Assembly: GCA_026873275.1 (NCBI GenBank)
Contig: JANTUC010000004.1
Location: forward strand, 372,001-436,000
DNA: 64,000 nucleotides
Reading direction: 5' to 3'
From: Pseudopithomyces maydicus
Lineage: Eukaryota > Ascomycota > Dothideomycetes > Pleosporales > Didymosphaeriaceae
Shown: in pieces, positions 10,936 through 22,800 of the stretch
Layout: the number at the start of each line of letters is the position of its first letter
Numbering within the stretch: position 1 is the first letter of the stretch
Translations under genes and position numbers: made by a program
Notes under the pieces: model-generated
The model's database searches: none
Told to the model about the DNA's origin: nothing
Seen by the model: only the letters and a program-made list of their open reading frames with translations

Positions 10936-12247
10936 GATGACTCGCAAGCAGAGATAGGAAAGGACAAAGACCAGCTTGATTGACAAGACAATTGAGGTCG
11001 GGACCTACCGGAGTTTATATATGCAAAGGTTGAACAGAAAAGCTAGGTAAGTCTAAGCACACATGTCTCACAGCCCACCCTCTATCACATAGACCACCCA
11101 GGCGGCAAGTAGCGAGTACGCACGCCCCATGGCGACACTTAGTCCGGACAATTCCCCATTAGGAACTCGTACGCATCAACCGCCCGTATCGCAGCTGAGC
11201 ATCCTCTGCACCCTCTCAGTCGGTCTCATCTCAGCGGAACAGCGCGGCGGCCCGCCCAGAAGATTGGTGGACGCCTCAAAGTAGGGCAATCAAGCACGGT
11301 CTCGTCGGCACGTTCTCCCAAAGTTCAGAATCACATCGTTGCCGCGAACGGTCGCACGTTGTGCAAAAAGGACAGGTGTCTGCCGGCGCTCCTGCACACA
11401 CTCTGCGCAGCTGCAGCTACGGCTGCAGGAACTCAGCCGCGGCGCCGGCTGCTACGCCGTATCCGCCTGTGGTGCTGCCGTGCTTTGCCCAAGCGGGGTG
11501 CTATTTCTGTGAAACGAAACGTAGCGAAAGGTTACACTGCAGTGGGGGGTGAGAGCTGTCGGTTGACTAGGTACCTGGAGACAGCGGAGTCACGACCGAA
11601 TGGGGGAATGCTTTGGGTTGTGGAGGAGCGAGGCGGGGACCCTGGGGCGTTCGAGCTCGGGGTTATGATGGCTAGCCTGAGCGGGCGTAGCACTGCCGCC
11701 ATTGATTCAGGAACAGCTCTGGCGTTCAGCCTCCATCAGCCTAGATCTACCGCCAGACTCCAGAGAATTGGGATACGTTCGGAGCTATCGAGAAGCGGAG
11801 GGATGATGGCGGGAGCTCCAGTCGGCCCCGATTTGTATTCTCTCCTATTGTTAACTGATCACAGCCACAGCAAAGGAGACCGATTTACAAATCTTGTGGC
11901 ACTCTGACAAAACCGCGAAAGGAGACAAGTCTAGACAAATCGCCTTAACGGTAATTGCAGGATCGCTCAGTTGTGCCTGGTATCACCTAGATACCTTCAC
12001 CACGACGGTGCGCGTTGAAGCCCAACAAGCACCGGCCCCTCTCTCCTGAGACCTGTGCTCATTATACTCTACAACTATATCACCAACCACCGGAATGACG
12101 GAGCTCGCAAAGAGTATCGAGGCATCCAGCCTTCCTCCTCCCAGCCGTACTGTATTGTGGTGTTCACGGTCGACTAGCGTAGCTGAAACTCGTAACTGAG
12201 CTCGTTGAGACACGGAAAGGATTATCGTCGCTTCTACACTATATACT
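10936..12247. other. 1.3 kb gene-free region
   Basis: Upstream of the lysozyme-like gene and downstream of the desaturase. An open frame at 11359-11907 has no protein-like composition or domain. A CTGCAG-rich, partly palindromic patch lies near 11396-11430. Nothing else is seen. Confidence 0.5.
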
Positions 12248-13697
12248 CTATTTCAGCTTCGCAAACTGCTTACCCCATTTCGCCGCAATCTCCTCTTCAC
12301 TGAACCGGCGCGTCTTGCTGCGCAACATCTCTGCCCTTTCCTCCAAGCTAAGGTTCATCTGCTCTCCCATGGGCACCAGGCATCTCGCGAGATGTTCGTA
12401 ATTCTTCGAAAGCAGACTGAAGGTGATCATCAGGTAGTCAATATTATAGAATACGAGGGCGTGCTCGGATGAGTAGGTGGACTTCTGTGCAAGGAAGGCG
12501 ATAGGGTGATCGCGCCAGTGGCGCATTGGGTTCAGGTGGTGGGATGTGTGGTAGCCGTCGTTGAAGCAGTAGCGGTTGCTCTGGGAAGAATTAGCGTGTA
12601 ATGGTGAAGCAGGAGGTGTGTAGTGCTTACCGCAACGTCAATGACAGTAATACTCGATCTGAAATCCGAATCAGGCTCCGACTCGTCGACGAAGGCATGC
12701 TGGCCCCAGTTTCCGATCATCATGCCCAGACGCATGATGGCCAATGGCAAAAGAAATACGAAGAACGTGGCCCGCGCATCCACGTGGGCGAACATGGTAT
12801 ACAAGAAGGCATAGCTTGCAATCTCGCAGCCGCCCGCCTTGAGCGCAAGGTCAGGTTTGCGCGTGCGAAGGAAATATCGTGGCAAGTCGAACCAAATGAG
12901 AAAGTAGAATCGGCCGAGGTAGTGCAAGAAATGCCAGGGATCGTCGCGCTGGTACCGGATTGTGGATGATAGGTCATTCGGTCCGTTGCCTTCGACGTGG
13001 TGATGCTTGACGTGGTGGAAGTAGTACGAGTTCCATGTGTGGCCCATGAGCGGGTCCATGATGTATGGGAATGCCAGATCAATCACTGAGTATGCCTTGT
13101 TCAATATGCCGCGCATATGTATGTGCTGGTGCATCATCAATGTATAGGAGCCCATGTAATACAGCTGCATTATGGAGTGTAGCGGGCCGTGCCACCAGTG
13201 GAAGTTGTAGAACAAATATATCGCTGAGGGTATACTCGTTGTAAGGTAGAGAAGAAGATGGGTGAGCATGACGACGTCGGTGTCTACACGCACGACTGAT
13301 CTTCCCCATCGCACGTAGGGTTCGACAAGGTATTTACGTAGGAGCGGGTTCGTGATGGTTGGATAATCGACGGTCACGAATACGGTAGGTTCAAACTTGT
13401 CAGAGGTCGGGTTGTTGAGCTCTTTCATGAGCGCGAGGGCTTGTTCCTCTACTTCTTGCGCATCTACACGAAGTAAGTTACAGTTGGGGGGCGGAGGAGG
13501 GTCGAAAGGGGCATACCTTCAGGCGAGGCCGAGTCGAAGCGCGTATGCTTCGTGCCAGAGTCGTCCGACTCTTCAGCAGCCTGTTGCTTGTTGCCTTTGT
13601 TCCTCTGGTGTCGCTCGTTGTCCTTTTGTAGAATGTCTAGGACCATGCGGTCCTGCGTCGTAAGCTGCGCATCGGGCTGAAAATAGAGGTTGACCAT
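12248..13697 (-). CDS. Membrane fatty-acid desaturase family protein, three exons
   Basis: Exons are 13517-13697, 12631-13463 and 12248-12580. The introns are 53 and 50 bp (GTATGC/TAG and GTAAGC/CAG) and the frame is kept, giving 448 residues. Di-iron desaturases and hydroxylases use three His clusters, and all three are visible: HQHIH near 172, HHVKHHH near 210, and HTSHH near 349. Hydrophobic segments lie around the first box (VVMLTHLLLYLTTSIPSAIYL) and before the third. The N-terminal 60 residues are hydrophilic. It probably sits in the ER membrane and modifies an acyl chain or another lipid; regiospecificity cannot be read. The third His box starts just after the second intron. Confidence 0.85.
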
Positions 13698-15065
13698 ACT
13701 GCCTCAGAGTGAGGGGAAGTATGAAAGCAGTCCGAGACCTCTTCGCAGCAAAAACTACCCAAGACGCTGGAATATACAAAAACGATTGAATGGGGGAGCG
13801 AAGCTGTCGTGCCCAGGCGGGGCTAGCCCAGGTACCGAGGGGCGCCGAAAAGTCGGTCAGGGACTGGCGCGAAACCGATCGCCACTTGCGGCTCCTTGTT
13901 AGTGCTTAGTAGCCAGATGTGTATGTGATGCGATATTCGTCTGAATTAATGGATTCCCAAAAACAATAGAATAAGAGGGATGCTGAGGTGGATGTGAGGA
14001 AGATTCGTACGAACAAATTGCGTCTGGTAGCCAGTCAATCGATCGTAGCAACTGCATCCTACCGCGCTTTCCCAAGTTGAGTGGTGTGACCAACACGTGA
14101 TTAATGTAGCTCCACTCCATGTCCATAAGTCCACGGGTCCAAGTCCTGGAGCCTAAGGAAGGAATAATGAGGTGCACATTGGGCATATTCGCAGAATTGA
14201 AGCTTTAGTGAGTGCTTGCTTGTCGCGACGCGTAGATTAATCAAGTATATGCTGCAGGGTCTTACCCAAGGCTAGTTGCGATTCGCTACTGCCCTCCCCG
14301 CCGGACTGTCCCACCTGGAACTATAGCAATCACCTCTTTTCAGCGGTGCTTTCAGATCTGCGTAAATAAGGAGTGAGACTTTAACATGAAACCTGAAATT
14401 CTCAGGGTTTTCGAATTCTTCCATCCAGCTGGCACACATCAGATCAATCCTAATTGCAAACACCAACAAAGTGAGCTCGATTGGAAGATGGAATGGTAAC
14501 TGATGGGAACAGCTCACCTAATGTTCTCGCGTTCATTAATTGTGCTGACGAAATTTATAGTGTCAAATGGACCATCGATCATGTAATTTGATATACCGGT
14601 TCTAGTATCAGCTTTTACAAATTGTTTGATTTCACAATCGTTACCTTCGAAAGATGTAATTTAAGTAATTTTATCTGTAGCAAATTTGTTTTATTAACGG
14701 CGTATTATCTGAACACAACTTCAAAGCTGGAAAGTCCCTGTACCACCCTTCAATCAGAACGCTGCAGTGTGGTACAGCTGCGCTACTCCAACACCACCAA
14801 GCGTAGCCAGGACATGCATTCGCACGAAGTCTAGCTAGAGCATCAAATAGAGAGAAGACGATACTGACATCTGAATTATTCTTCATGATGTATGTTTCTA
14901 GACTTGCGCTCGCTGCCTTTGGTTTCATTTTCGATCGGCAGGATCATAAAGTAGTTGCCTAGAGACTAGCGGCCAAGCATACACCCTGAACAAACAACAC
15001 AACAGCCTTTTATTATTCGTCGTCTCCCTTACTTTCAGACCACTCTCGCTGCCTTCCCTACCACC
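13698..15065. other. 1.4 kb gene-free region between divergent genes
   Basis: This separates the desaturase start (minus) from the kinesin start (plus) and must hold both promoters. AT-rich patches occur around 14540-14700. I see no gene or strong repeat. Confidence 0.5.
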
Positions 15066-16549
15066 ATGGATCGCTTTTACCTCAAAAATGCGCCAAGATA
15101 TAATTCCCTCATTGCTGCTCTCGATACTTTTCCAAAGCCTCGGATAGCCACGGGGATACCAGGTCCCAATATGATCGTCAGCGCTAGAATTCGGCCCCTA
15201 CCCGAGGGTGAAGGATTCCCATCTGCAGTATATCCTAGGGTGAATCCAAAGAGTATGGTAGACGTCCACGATCTGTACAATCATCCCAAAGGAATGCCAA
15301 TTCTCAAGGTATGCGGTAACTGTTGCGACGTGTAAAAACCATATTACTAATTCAACCTAATTGTAGTCGTCAGACTATCAAGTAGATAGAATATTCGACA
15401 CTCAATCGACCACGGAAGAAATCTATCAAGAGCTTATTGCTGACCTGGTTCCGTATGCTTGGGATGGGGGCATCGGAACGTTGTTTGCCTATGGCCAAAC
15501 AGGCTCTGGCAAGACATTCACAGTCAGCAAGGTAGAAGGGCTGATTGCCGAAACTATCATGAGCGGGAGCCTTCAAGGAGAAAGGGAGGTCCATATGACG
15601 ATCATCGATCTTGCTGGCAACGCCGCATTCGACCTGTTGAACGAGAGGAAAGCTGTTTCCCTCCTCGAAGACTCTTCAGGTGCTACCCAAATGCTAGGTG
15701 CACAGGAAATAAAAGTGTCCACCGCGAATGAAATGAGGGGTGTAGTCGAGCGAGCATCCTCCTTTCGACGGACAGCACCGACGATCAAAAACCCGGCCTC
15801 CTCGCGTTCACATGCGATCTGCCGGATAAGAATCAAGAATTTAGCGGATAATTCAGAAGGTCTTCTGTATCTCATTGACCTCGCTGGATCAGAAGCTGCT
15901 CGCGACGTTGCAGTGCACGGGGCAGACCGGATGCGCGAGACAAGGCAGATCAACATCAGTCTCTCTGTGCTGAAAGATTGCATCCGTGCCAAAGCCGAGG
16001 CAGACACTGCGAGAAATCTGAACGCGGAAAATCTCAATCAGAAAGTACCGCATATCCCGTTCAGACGAAGTGCGCTGACGAGAGTGCTGAAACACGTGTT
16101 CGACCCAATGAGTACCCGGCCGTGTAAAACAGTCGTGATAGCTTGTGTTAATCCAAGCCTTGCGGATGTTGGGCCTACGAAAAATACATTACGCTTCGCG
16201 GAACTGTTGCGCGTGTTAGTCCCTGTGACGAGTACGGATGGAGAGGACAAGTCTGCTGTGGGTTGGACAAATCAGCAACTGAAGGAATGGATTGAGCAAA
16301 ATGTAAGATGACTTTTCATACCAGTTTTACAGTTATTGTGGAATAAACAGCTGACAGAGCCCTGCTTTAGTCTGGTAATCCTCCAATTCTAAGCAATGTT
16401 GTAGCCCCCGCGAATCAGGAGCCCAGCTATTCAAGCTTTCAACCGAGGAGATTGAGTATCGCTGTAAAAAGTGTCCAGGGGTCAAACACGAGCAGGCACG
16501 GATATTTCGTTCCAAGTTGTGGCAGATGTATCTCAGCCCAGAGATGTAG
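15066..16549 (+). CDS. Short kinesin-like motor protein (kinesin-13-like), 3' exon frameshifted
   Basis: Exons are 15066-15308, 15367-16302 and probably 16371-16549. Motor landmarks are the N-terminal strand MIVSARIRPLP, P-loop GQTGSGKT (about 124-131), switch I SSRSH (226-230) and switch II LIDLAGSE (250-257), followed by the motor's C-terminal FRRSALTRVLKHVF and NTLRFAELLR. The last exon begins SGNPPILSNVVAP in one frame and continues GAQLFKLSTEEIEYRC to the TAG at 16547-16549 in the next. One extra C in the C5 run at 16405-16409 would join them (about 452 residues). Using the AAG at 16391-16393 as acceptor avoids the shift but loses sensible sequence. Kinesin-13 members depolymerise microtubules; placement in that class is tentative. 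The protein is much shorter than most kinesins and lacks a long coiled coil. Confidence 0.8.
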
Positions 16550-17250
16550 AAATACTACAGAGATATCCATATGCTCCGTCTCTGTAATCGAGGTTGATTC
16601 CAAATTGAGCTTCTCCTTGACAATATTACCCCACATTCTTAGATAAAACGGTCAACATAATAGGAATCCATCAGGCCCTACCTCCATCCCGAGTTCAAAG
16701 TCCAATCATGTGGTGTAATGTTTATTTAAATGTAGGCAGACATCTTAGCACCTACCTAGGAAGGCGCCTTCCGTACAAATGGCGTCATACCGCCTTCAAC
16801 ACAACTACGCAGACCATCACACCTCAGAACCATCAGCCAACCAGCGCCTCACAACTCTTCCAATATTACATACATATATACATAAACCTTCTCACCTGTA
16901 GGTCAGCACAGCGACCGCGCAAAGAAAACCAGTGGAGAATCGGAGATGCCCAAGTGCCGTCCAGCGTGCTTGGCATGAGTAATCCTAGGCGCATCGATTC
17001 CGCGATTCCCGTCCAGTAGAGTCATAAACTCACGACGCAAGTTTTACTACCATCCCCGTATTTTAGGGTTGGCCTGCATGAGCCTAGACCTGGAAAGGCA
17101 TGTTCACCCTGTTTCCGCCGCGAGGACGGCGTCGGCGAGATACCGAGTTCACGAGGTTGCGGTGGACATGTTTATATTATATGTGTACCGGAAGCACCTC
17201 ATAGAGCATGATGCTTCGATTTCGATTCCGATTTCGGCTTCTCGGTCAAC
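16550..17250. other. Intergenic region upstream of the transcription factor
   Basis: 0.7 kb with no gene seen. It contains the 3' end of the kinesin transcript and the probable promoter of the Zn2Cys6 gene. Confidence 0.5.
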
Positions 17251-19118
17251 ATGGATACCACACCCATACCTTCGTTCAACTCCCCAGCTAAGCGCCGGAC
17301 TCATCGCGTCGCTCTAGCATGCATCCAATGCCGCTCAAGAAAAGTCCGATGCGATGCAACGCAGCCCGCCTGCAACCGCTGCCGTGTAGACGAGAAAAAC
17401 TGCGAGTACCAAAAATCGAGACGTGGTGGGCGCCCGAGAAAGCAGGTAGCTGTGCCTTCCCGAATGGTGATCGGCTGTGTTGTCTCACCGCCAGGATCAC
17501 CTGAGGTCGTCGCAGATAGAACGGAAAATAACTCTTCTGGACAAGGTTCGTCAGGAAGCTCTGCGCAGAGTGTTTGCGATTTTCTGGAGTGGAAGACATC
17601 GGATGTGGTGTTGTCTAATGGCGTGCGTTTGACGGGAAGTCAAGTAGACCACTTGTTGAGTCAGTACTATACGTTTTTCCATGCATCGCATCCGTGTGTG
17701 CTCCCGAGGTGGGCACTGCAATCGCGTATGCCGACCGAGCTGGGGATATCGAAATTCCTCCTTCCAGTCCTGCTTTACATCGGGTCCCTCTTCACGGAAT
17801 TGGTCGACTCTCTGCCCCTGGCGAATGCGGCAGCAGAAGCAATGAGTGGTGGATGGATGGATGTGATAAATTTTGCTCCAGACCCGTACTTCATACAAGC
17901 GCAGATGCTGTACTCGATAGCGGTGTACTGGTGCGGCGACCCCGAAAAGGGTCGAGAAATCCTGGACGATGCGATCAACGGTGCTTTTTCACTGGGTATG
18001 CATCAAAAAGACTTCGCAGTGCAAAATGGCTACCGAGACGCTGTGCTGGAGGAAAGTTGGAGGAGGACATGGTGGCAGATCCATGTGACAGATATACACA
18101 TTGCAGGCTCGACGCACACATACAAAGGACTTTCCGTAAAGTATCCCATCACTGCAGATTTACCGTGCGAGGAAGAGTGTTACGAAATAGGAGTATGTCT
18201 AATTTCATTTGTTCCATGCATCCAGAGCATATCGGTGACAACCATGCAGATGATCCCCACACCCGCCTCTCTCAAGAACTACAACGCCAGAGAGTTCTCC
18301 GACATCGAATTCTCGTCCTTTGCTCAGCTCATAGGGCTCACCCAGGGAATCAGCCGCGTCCTAGAAACAAGACGCTACAACGATCTCGAAAGCGCAAAGC
18401 TCACCTGCGAGAAAGCGGACACCATGCTCACTGTACGTATCTCCCTCGCTCGAACCCACCATCTATCCGTGTACACAGATTTTCATCTCCTTACTAACTT
18501 CCCCTCCACCAGGCATGGTTCTCTCTCCTCCCACCCTCCAAACTCCGCCCCCTCCGCCCCAACGGCACCATCGACGAACTCCTCTTCAAAGCAAACCTCC
18601 TCATGCACACGTAAGTCGCCCCACCTTTCCAATCACCCCATATATTCGTCTAACAACCCCAGCTACACCGTCGACCTCCACCGCCCCCTCTCCACCCTGC
18701 TTCCCTCCCCCTCGAATCCCTCTCGAAATGCGCTCCCCCACCTCCCCCCACCACCCCACCCTTTCCCTCCCACCCCCTCCCCCACACCGCCAAAATCCTA
18801 ACCTCCCTTTCCTCCCTGCACACCCTCCTCACACTCACACCTCCATCGAATCTGATATCCCACACCCCGTTTCTCATCTGCATGATCGCGAACATGACGA
18901 TTGCGCACCTGGCTGCCTGTGCGGGTGTGTTTGGGGAAGAGGAGGTGGAGGCGGAGAGGGAGAAGGTGCGGTTGAATATGGGGGTTTTGAAGGTGCTGGG
19001 GGAGGTGTGGCCCGCGGGGAAGAGGGAGTTTGGGAGTGTGGGGGTGATTGCGAGGGGGTGTTGGGGTTGGGAGGGGAGGAGGTTTGTGTGGGGGAAATGG
19101 TGGTGGGGGAGGAAGTAA
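17251..19118 (+). CDS. Zn2Cys6 transcription factor, last exon frameshifted
   Basis: Exons are 17251-18192, 18250-18432, 18513-18610 and 18663-19118. The DNA-binding domain has C24-x2-C27-x6-C34-x6-C41-x2-C44-x6-C51, the canonical fungal binuclear zinc cluster. A basic GRPRK patch follows. The fungal-specific middle homology region is clear (QYYTFFHASHPCVLPRWAL and onward). The 57-bp first intron contains no stop but has GTATGT/CAG ends. In the last exon the protein reads YTVDLHRPLSTLLPSP, then the natural continuation LESLSKCAPPPP appears one frame over and runs to TAA 19116-19118. A sixth C in the C5 run at 18707-18711 would join them (about 559 residues). As written the frame stops early near 18801. 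It acts as a sequence-specific regulator in the nucleus; its targets are unknown. Confidence 0.85.
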
Positions 19119-19834
19119 GAGTCGTTCCTAGGGAGGGAGTAGAGTTGGATTTTGGGCAGGGGATTTGGGGGGAATGGTGGAGTGGGAGTGGTGGGATGGA
19201 GGGGGTGTGCGTGTAGATGTGGTGGGCAAGATGAGGTGAGGGGAATTTAGGTAGAGAGTCACAGAGAGGTAAGGGGGATCTGGGTAATGGAGGTATTCGT
19301 AATTGGTTTCGTGATAGTATGTTTGGGTGGCCAAGTCCAAGGCCACGTAGCTCATAGACAAGGCCTCGTCACGTCGTCCAAAAGCAAAATCGATATAAAC
19401 ATCCAATCTTATACCTCTGGGAATATGCTACCTATACACCTCGATCGATGCCATGCGTACGTACGTGCCGAAAAGAAAAGGAAAAATACCCACACCACCC
19501 ATCCATAACGCCGTCAACACGGTCCAATCATTAGGGGTATGTATGTATGCCATGCATGTCAATCAGCCATTCCATTCAGCCATGTTATATGTTTCAACAC
19601 GCGCCCGCGCCCTTGCCTTCCCACCAAAGAGATGCATGTAGTCAAGGAGGAAGCGTCAGCGGAAGCGTCAGCGTGAGGCCGTTATAGACAAAGGAACAAA
19701 ATAGATAAGCAAAAAAAGGGGGGAGGAAGAAGAAAAAAAAAGAAGAAGAAGAGCATGTATCCTGAATCCACCACATCATCCATCCATCAATCCAATCACG
19801 GCTCCTGCGAAGGCGGCGAAAGCATCTTGACTCC
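19119..19834. other. Convergent 3' region with purine-rich low complexity
   Basis: No gene seen. An A/G-rich stretch at about 19710-19753 (poly-A and gaagaa runs) lies in the probable 3' UTR of the coiled-coil gene. Confidence 0.5.
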
Positions 19835-22800
19835 CTAAGCCAAGAGCCCCTCGCCCACCTCCTCCATCTCCCCATTCTCAATGTCGCTATCCGCGCCGAA
19901 GCCCGAGTCGCGCCACTTGCGCTCCTTGACCAACGGCTTGCGGCCCTTCTTGCCGATCTTGACGCGCTCGCTCGTCTTGGTGATCTTCCCGTTGGTAACC
20001 TTCTTCAGATCCGTGTTCTGCGCCTTGACGACGAGGCCCTTTGTCTTGACGGCGTACGCAGCCTGCACGGCGTCGGCGTTGCGCTTGAGCAGCTCGGCGG
20101 TCATGTCCTCGTTCTGCTGCTGCAGCGCGCGGTGCGCAGCGTTGAGGTTCTCGATTGTGTGGCGGGTGTCCTCTTCGATCTGGGCGTGCGAGTCCTTGAG
20201 CGCCTCGATGGTGCCCTGGAGCTCGGCGATGATCTCGGTGCGGTGCCCGGCGGTGACCTGCAGGTCGCGGATTTCGTCCTCCTTCTCGAGGATGACGGCC
20301 TCGTGTTCGCGCACGAGCTGTGCGAGTTTGGCTTGGAGGTCCCGGATTTGGGCGTCCATGGCCTTGATCTTGTCCTCCATCGTCTTTTGGCCGCGGATGA
20401 ACTTCTCCTGCAGCTTGTTGAAGGAGAACTGCTCGTTGGAAAAGCGTTCGATAGCGGAGCAGTGTTCGTCGTCGAGCTCGGTGTACTTGTTCTCGAGCTC
20501 AGCGTACTGTCGGTTCTTCTCTGCGATCTCTTGTTCCTTCTCTGCCAGCTCTTGTTCACGGTCTGCCAGTTCTTGCTCCTTGCGAGCCAACTCCTCCTTG
20601 AGATCAGCTTCCCGCTCGGCAGCCTCGTTCGTGATGCGATCGATATCAATCCGCAGCTCATTTACCTCGTTGTTGAGGTCTGTGATGTTGGCCTGAAGAG
20701 CTGTGATGGTGCTGTTGGACGTATTCTCGAGTGCAGCATACTTCTGCTGCAGATCCGTGATTTGAGTGTTGAGGGCTGCGATGTGCTCGTCACGGTCCTT
20801 TTCGGTGTCTGCAAGTTCCTGATTGAGACGCGCAATGTCTTCAACTCGGGAAGCAATGTCCTCCTCCAAGCCAGCAATGCGCTGCTCCAGGTCAACAACG
20901 GTCTGCTCCAAAGCCTCACGACCGGTCGTCTCGGCTTCAAGTGCATTCTGAAGCTCAACTTCTTGCGTATGTGCCTCAGCCTCCAACTTCTTGACCGTCT
21001 CTTCCCGTTCCATTTGTGCGTCGAACAGCTTGGAGCGGAGGTTTTGTGCCTCCATTCCCGAGGCTCGAATGCGCTCTTGTAGGTCTTCGATCTGCTTGTT
21101 GGCCTCGTCGAGCAGGCCTTCGATTCGCTCCCGCTGTTCACGCTCCGCATCAAGGGCTGCATTGGTGTCTGCGAGCTCGGTCTGAAGTTGTTCCAACTTT
21201 TCCTCCAAATTCTCGATTTGGTTCTGCTGAGCATATACCCGATCCTTTTCCTCTTCGAGAAGATCCTTGGTCTGGCTGTGCTCTACGAGCTCGATATCCA
21301 GACGTTTGCGGAGTTCCGCAAGGTCCTCCAATAGACCATCCACCTCAGTTTCGATAGACTTGACCTTGTCGTGCAGCTCTTCGATGTATTCCGTCTTCTG
21401 CTCAGCCTCGCCCTGAGCTTGTAGGCGGACTTCATTCTCATCCTGGAGCTGAGTCTGGAGTTCCAAGATGTCAGCGGCATGGTTCTGCTCGAGATCGACG
21501 ATGGTTTGTCGAAGCTGTTCCTCGGTGCGTGTGGCAGTCTCGGTGACGTTGTCAAGATCCACACGGTACTTCTCCAGCGAATCGCGGAGGCGAGTGAGGG
21601 CGAGCTCTTTGTCCGAGACGTCATCCTTCAAACCGTGGATCTCGACATCCTTCTGCTTCATGTCTGCATCCTGTTGGTTAGCTAGCTCATCCAGAGTGGT
21701 GACACGCTCCTCCAACTCGAAGATGTTCGCACGCAAATCTTCGTTTCCGCGCTGCAAATCGGCGATTTCAGCGTCCAAGTTGTCGTTACGAGTTTCGGAA
21801 CGTTCCAAAAGTCCCATGGTATTTTCAAACTGAGCACGCATGACGCGGGATTCTTGATGGAGCTTCTCGGCCACAATCGTCTTTTCCTGCAGTTCAGAAA
21901 GGAGGCCTTCGAAGAGAGTGGGGAGCTTTCGTAGGAATTGGCCATTGTTCAGGCCGTCGGTGCAGCCGGGGATCAGGTTTTCCATCTCTTCACGAACGTC
22001 TTCAAAGGCGTGACGAAGCTCGGCGATAATGGCATCTGTGCTTGCACCCGGTTCAAGAATGTCGATATTCTGCAGGTCAATGGTCATCAGACGTAGTGCA
22101 CCTTGTGCCTCGGCAACAAGTTCGACGAGACGGTGTATCTCGACCTCGTACCGCTTCACAGCCTTTTCAGAGGTCTTCTCGGGGACTGATGCTACGTCGA
22201 CTAATGAGTCCTGGCTGGTTTGAGGGAGGGTTCGCAGGGTTTCGGTGGTGACCTGGCTGGAAAGTTCCATGACACGGGAAGCGTATTGCCCGAGGCCAAG
22301 GGGTTCGATTTCCTCAATCTCAGGGCCGTCAGGGTCGGCGGGGTCGATGGCGAGCAGCGGCTCGTCGTCATCGTCGTCGAAGTCGAAGTCAGCATTGCCG
22401 TCGAAAGCGCTGGTAGAGCGAGAGTCATCTCCACGGTAGGCGGAAGAGGCACGCAGGTCCTCGATCTGCTGCTTGGCTTGTGAAAGCTGCTCGCGCAGGT
22501 CGTCGGTCTCGTCGTCGGTCAAGTTGATCTCGCCCAAGCGACGAGCCTCAATCTGGTATTCTAAGTCTGCGATCTGCTTGTTCTTCTCATCGAGCTGGCG
22601 CTTGAGCTCAATGTAGGACTTGCGGAGCTTCTTGTCCTCCTTCTTGTGGCCCTCGAGGTCGTTCCACTCATCGCTGTAGTGGTTTCGCTTCAGGCGGCGG
22701 CGTGTGCGGCTGTCGATGGTGGCCTTGAAGGGCGCGAACTGGACCTGGCTGCCGCTGACTTCATCGACAGATTCGAGGTGGAATTGGGCGGGCATAGACA

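Noticed and set aside
11359..11907. 182-codon open frame
   Set aside because: Arg/Ala/Ser-rich composition without domain, signal or homologue-like motif. It sits in GC-rich non-coding sequence.
20132..21082. Leu/Val-rich plus-strand open frame of 316 codons
   Set aside because: It is the antisense of a Glu/Leu-rich coiled coil, which always gives long Leu-rich frames on the other strand.
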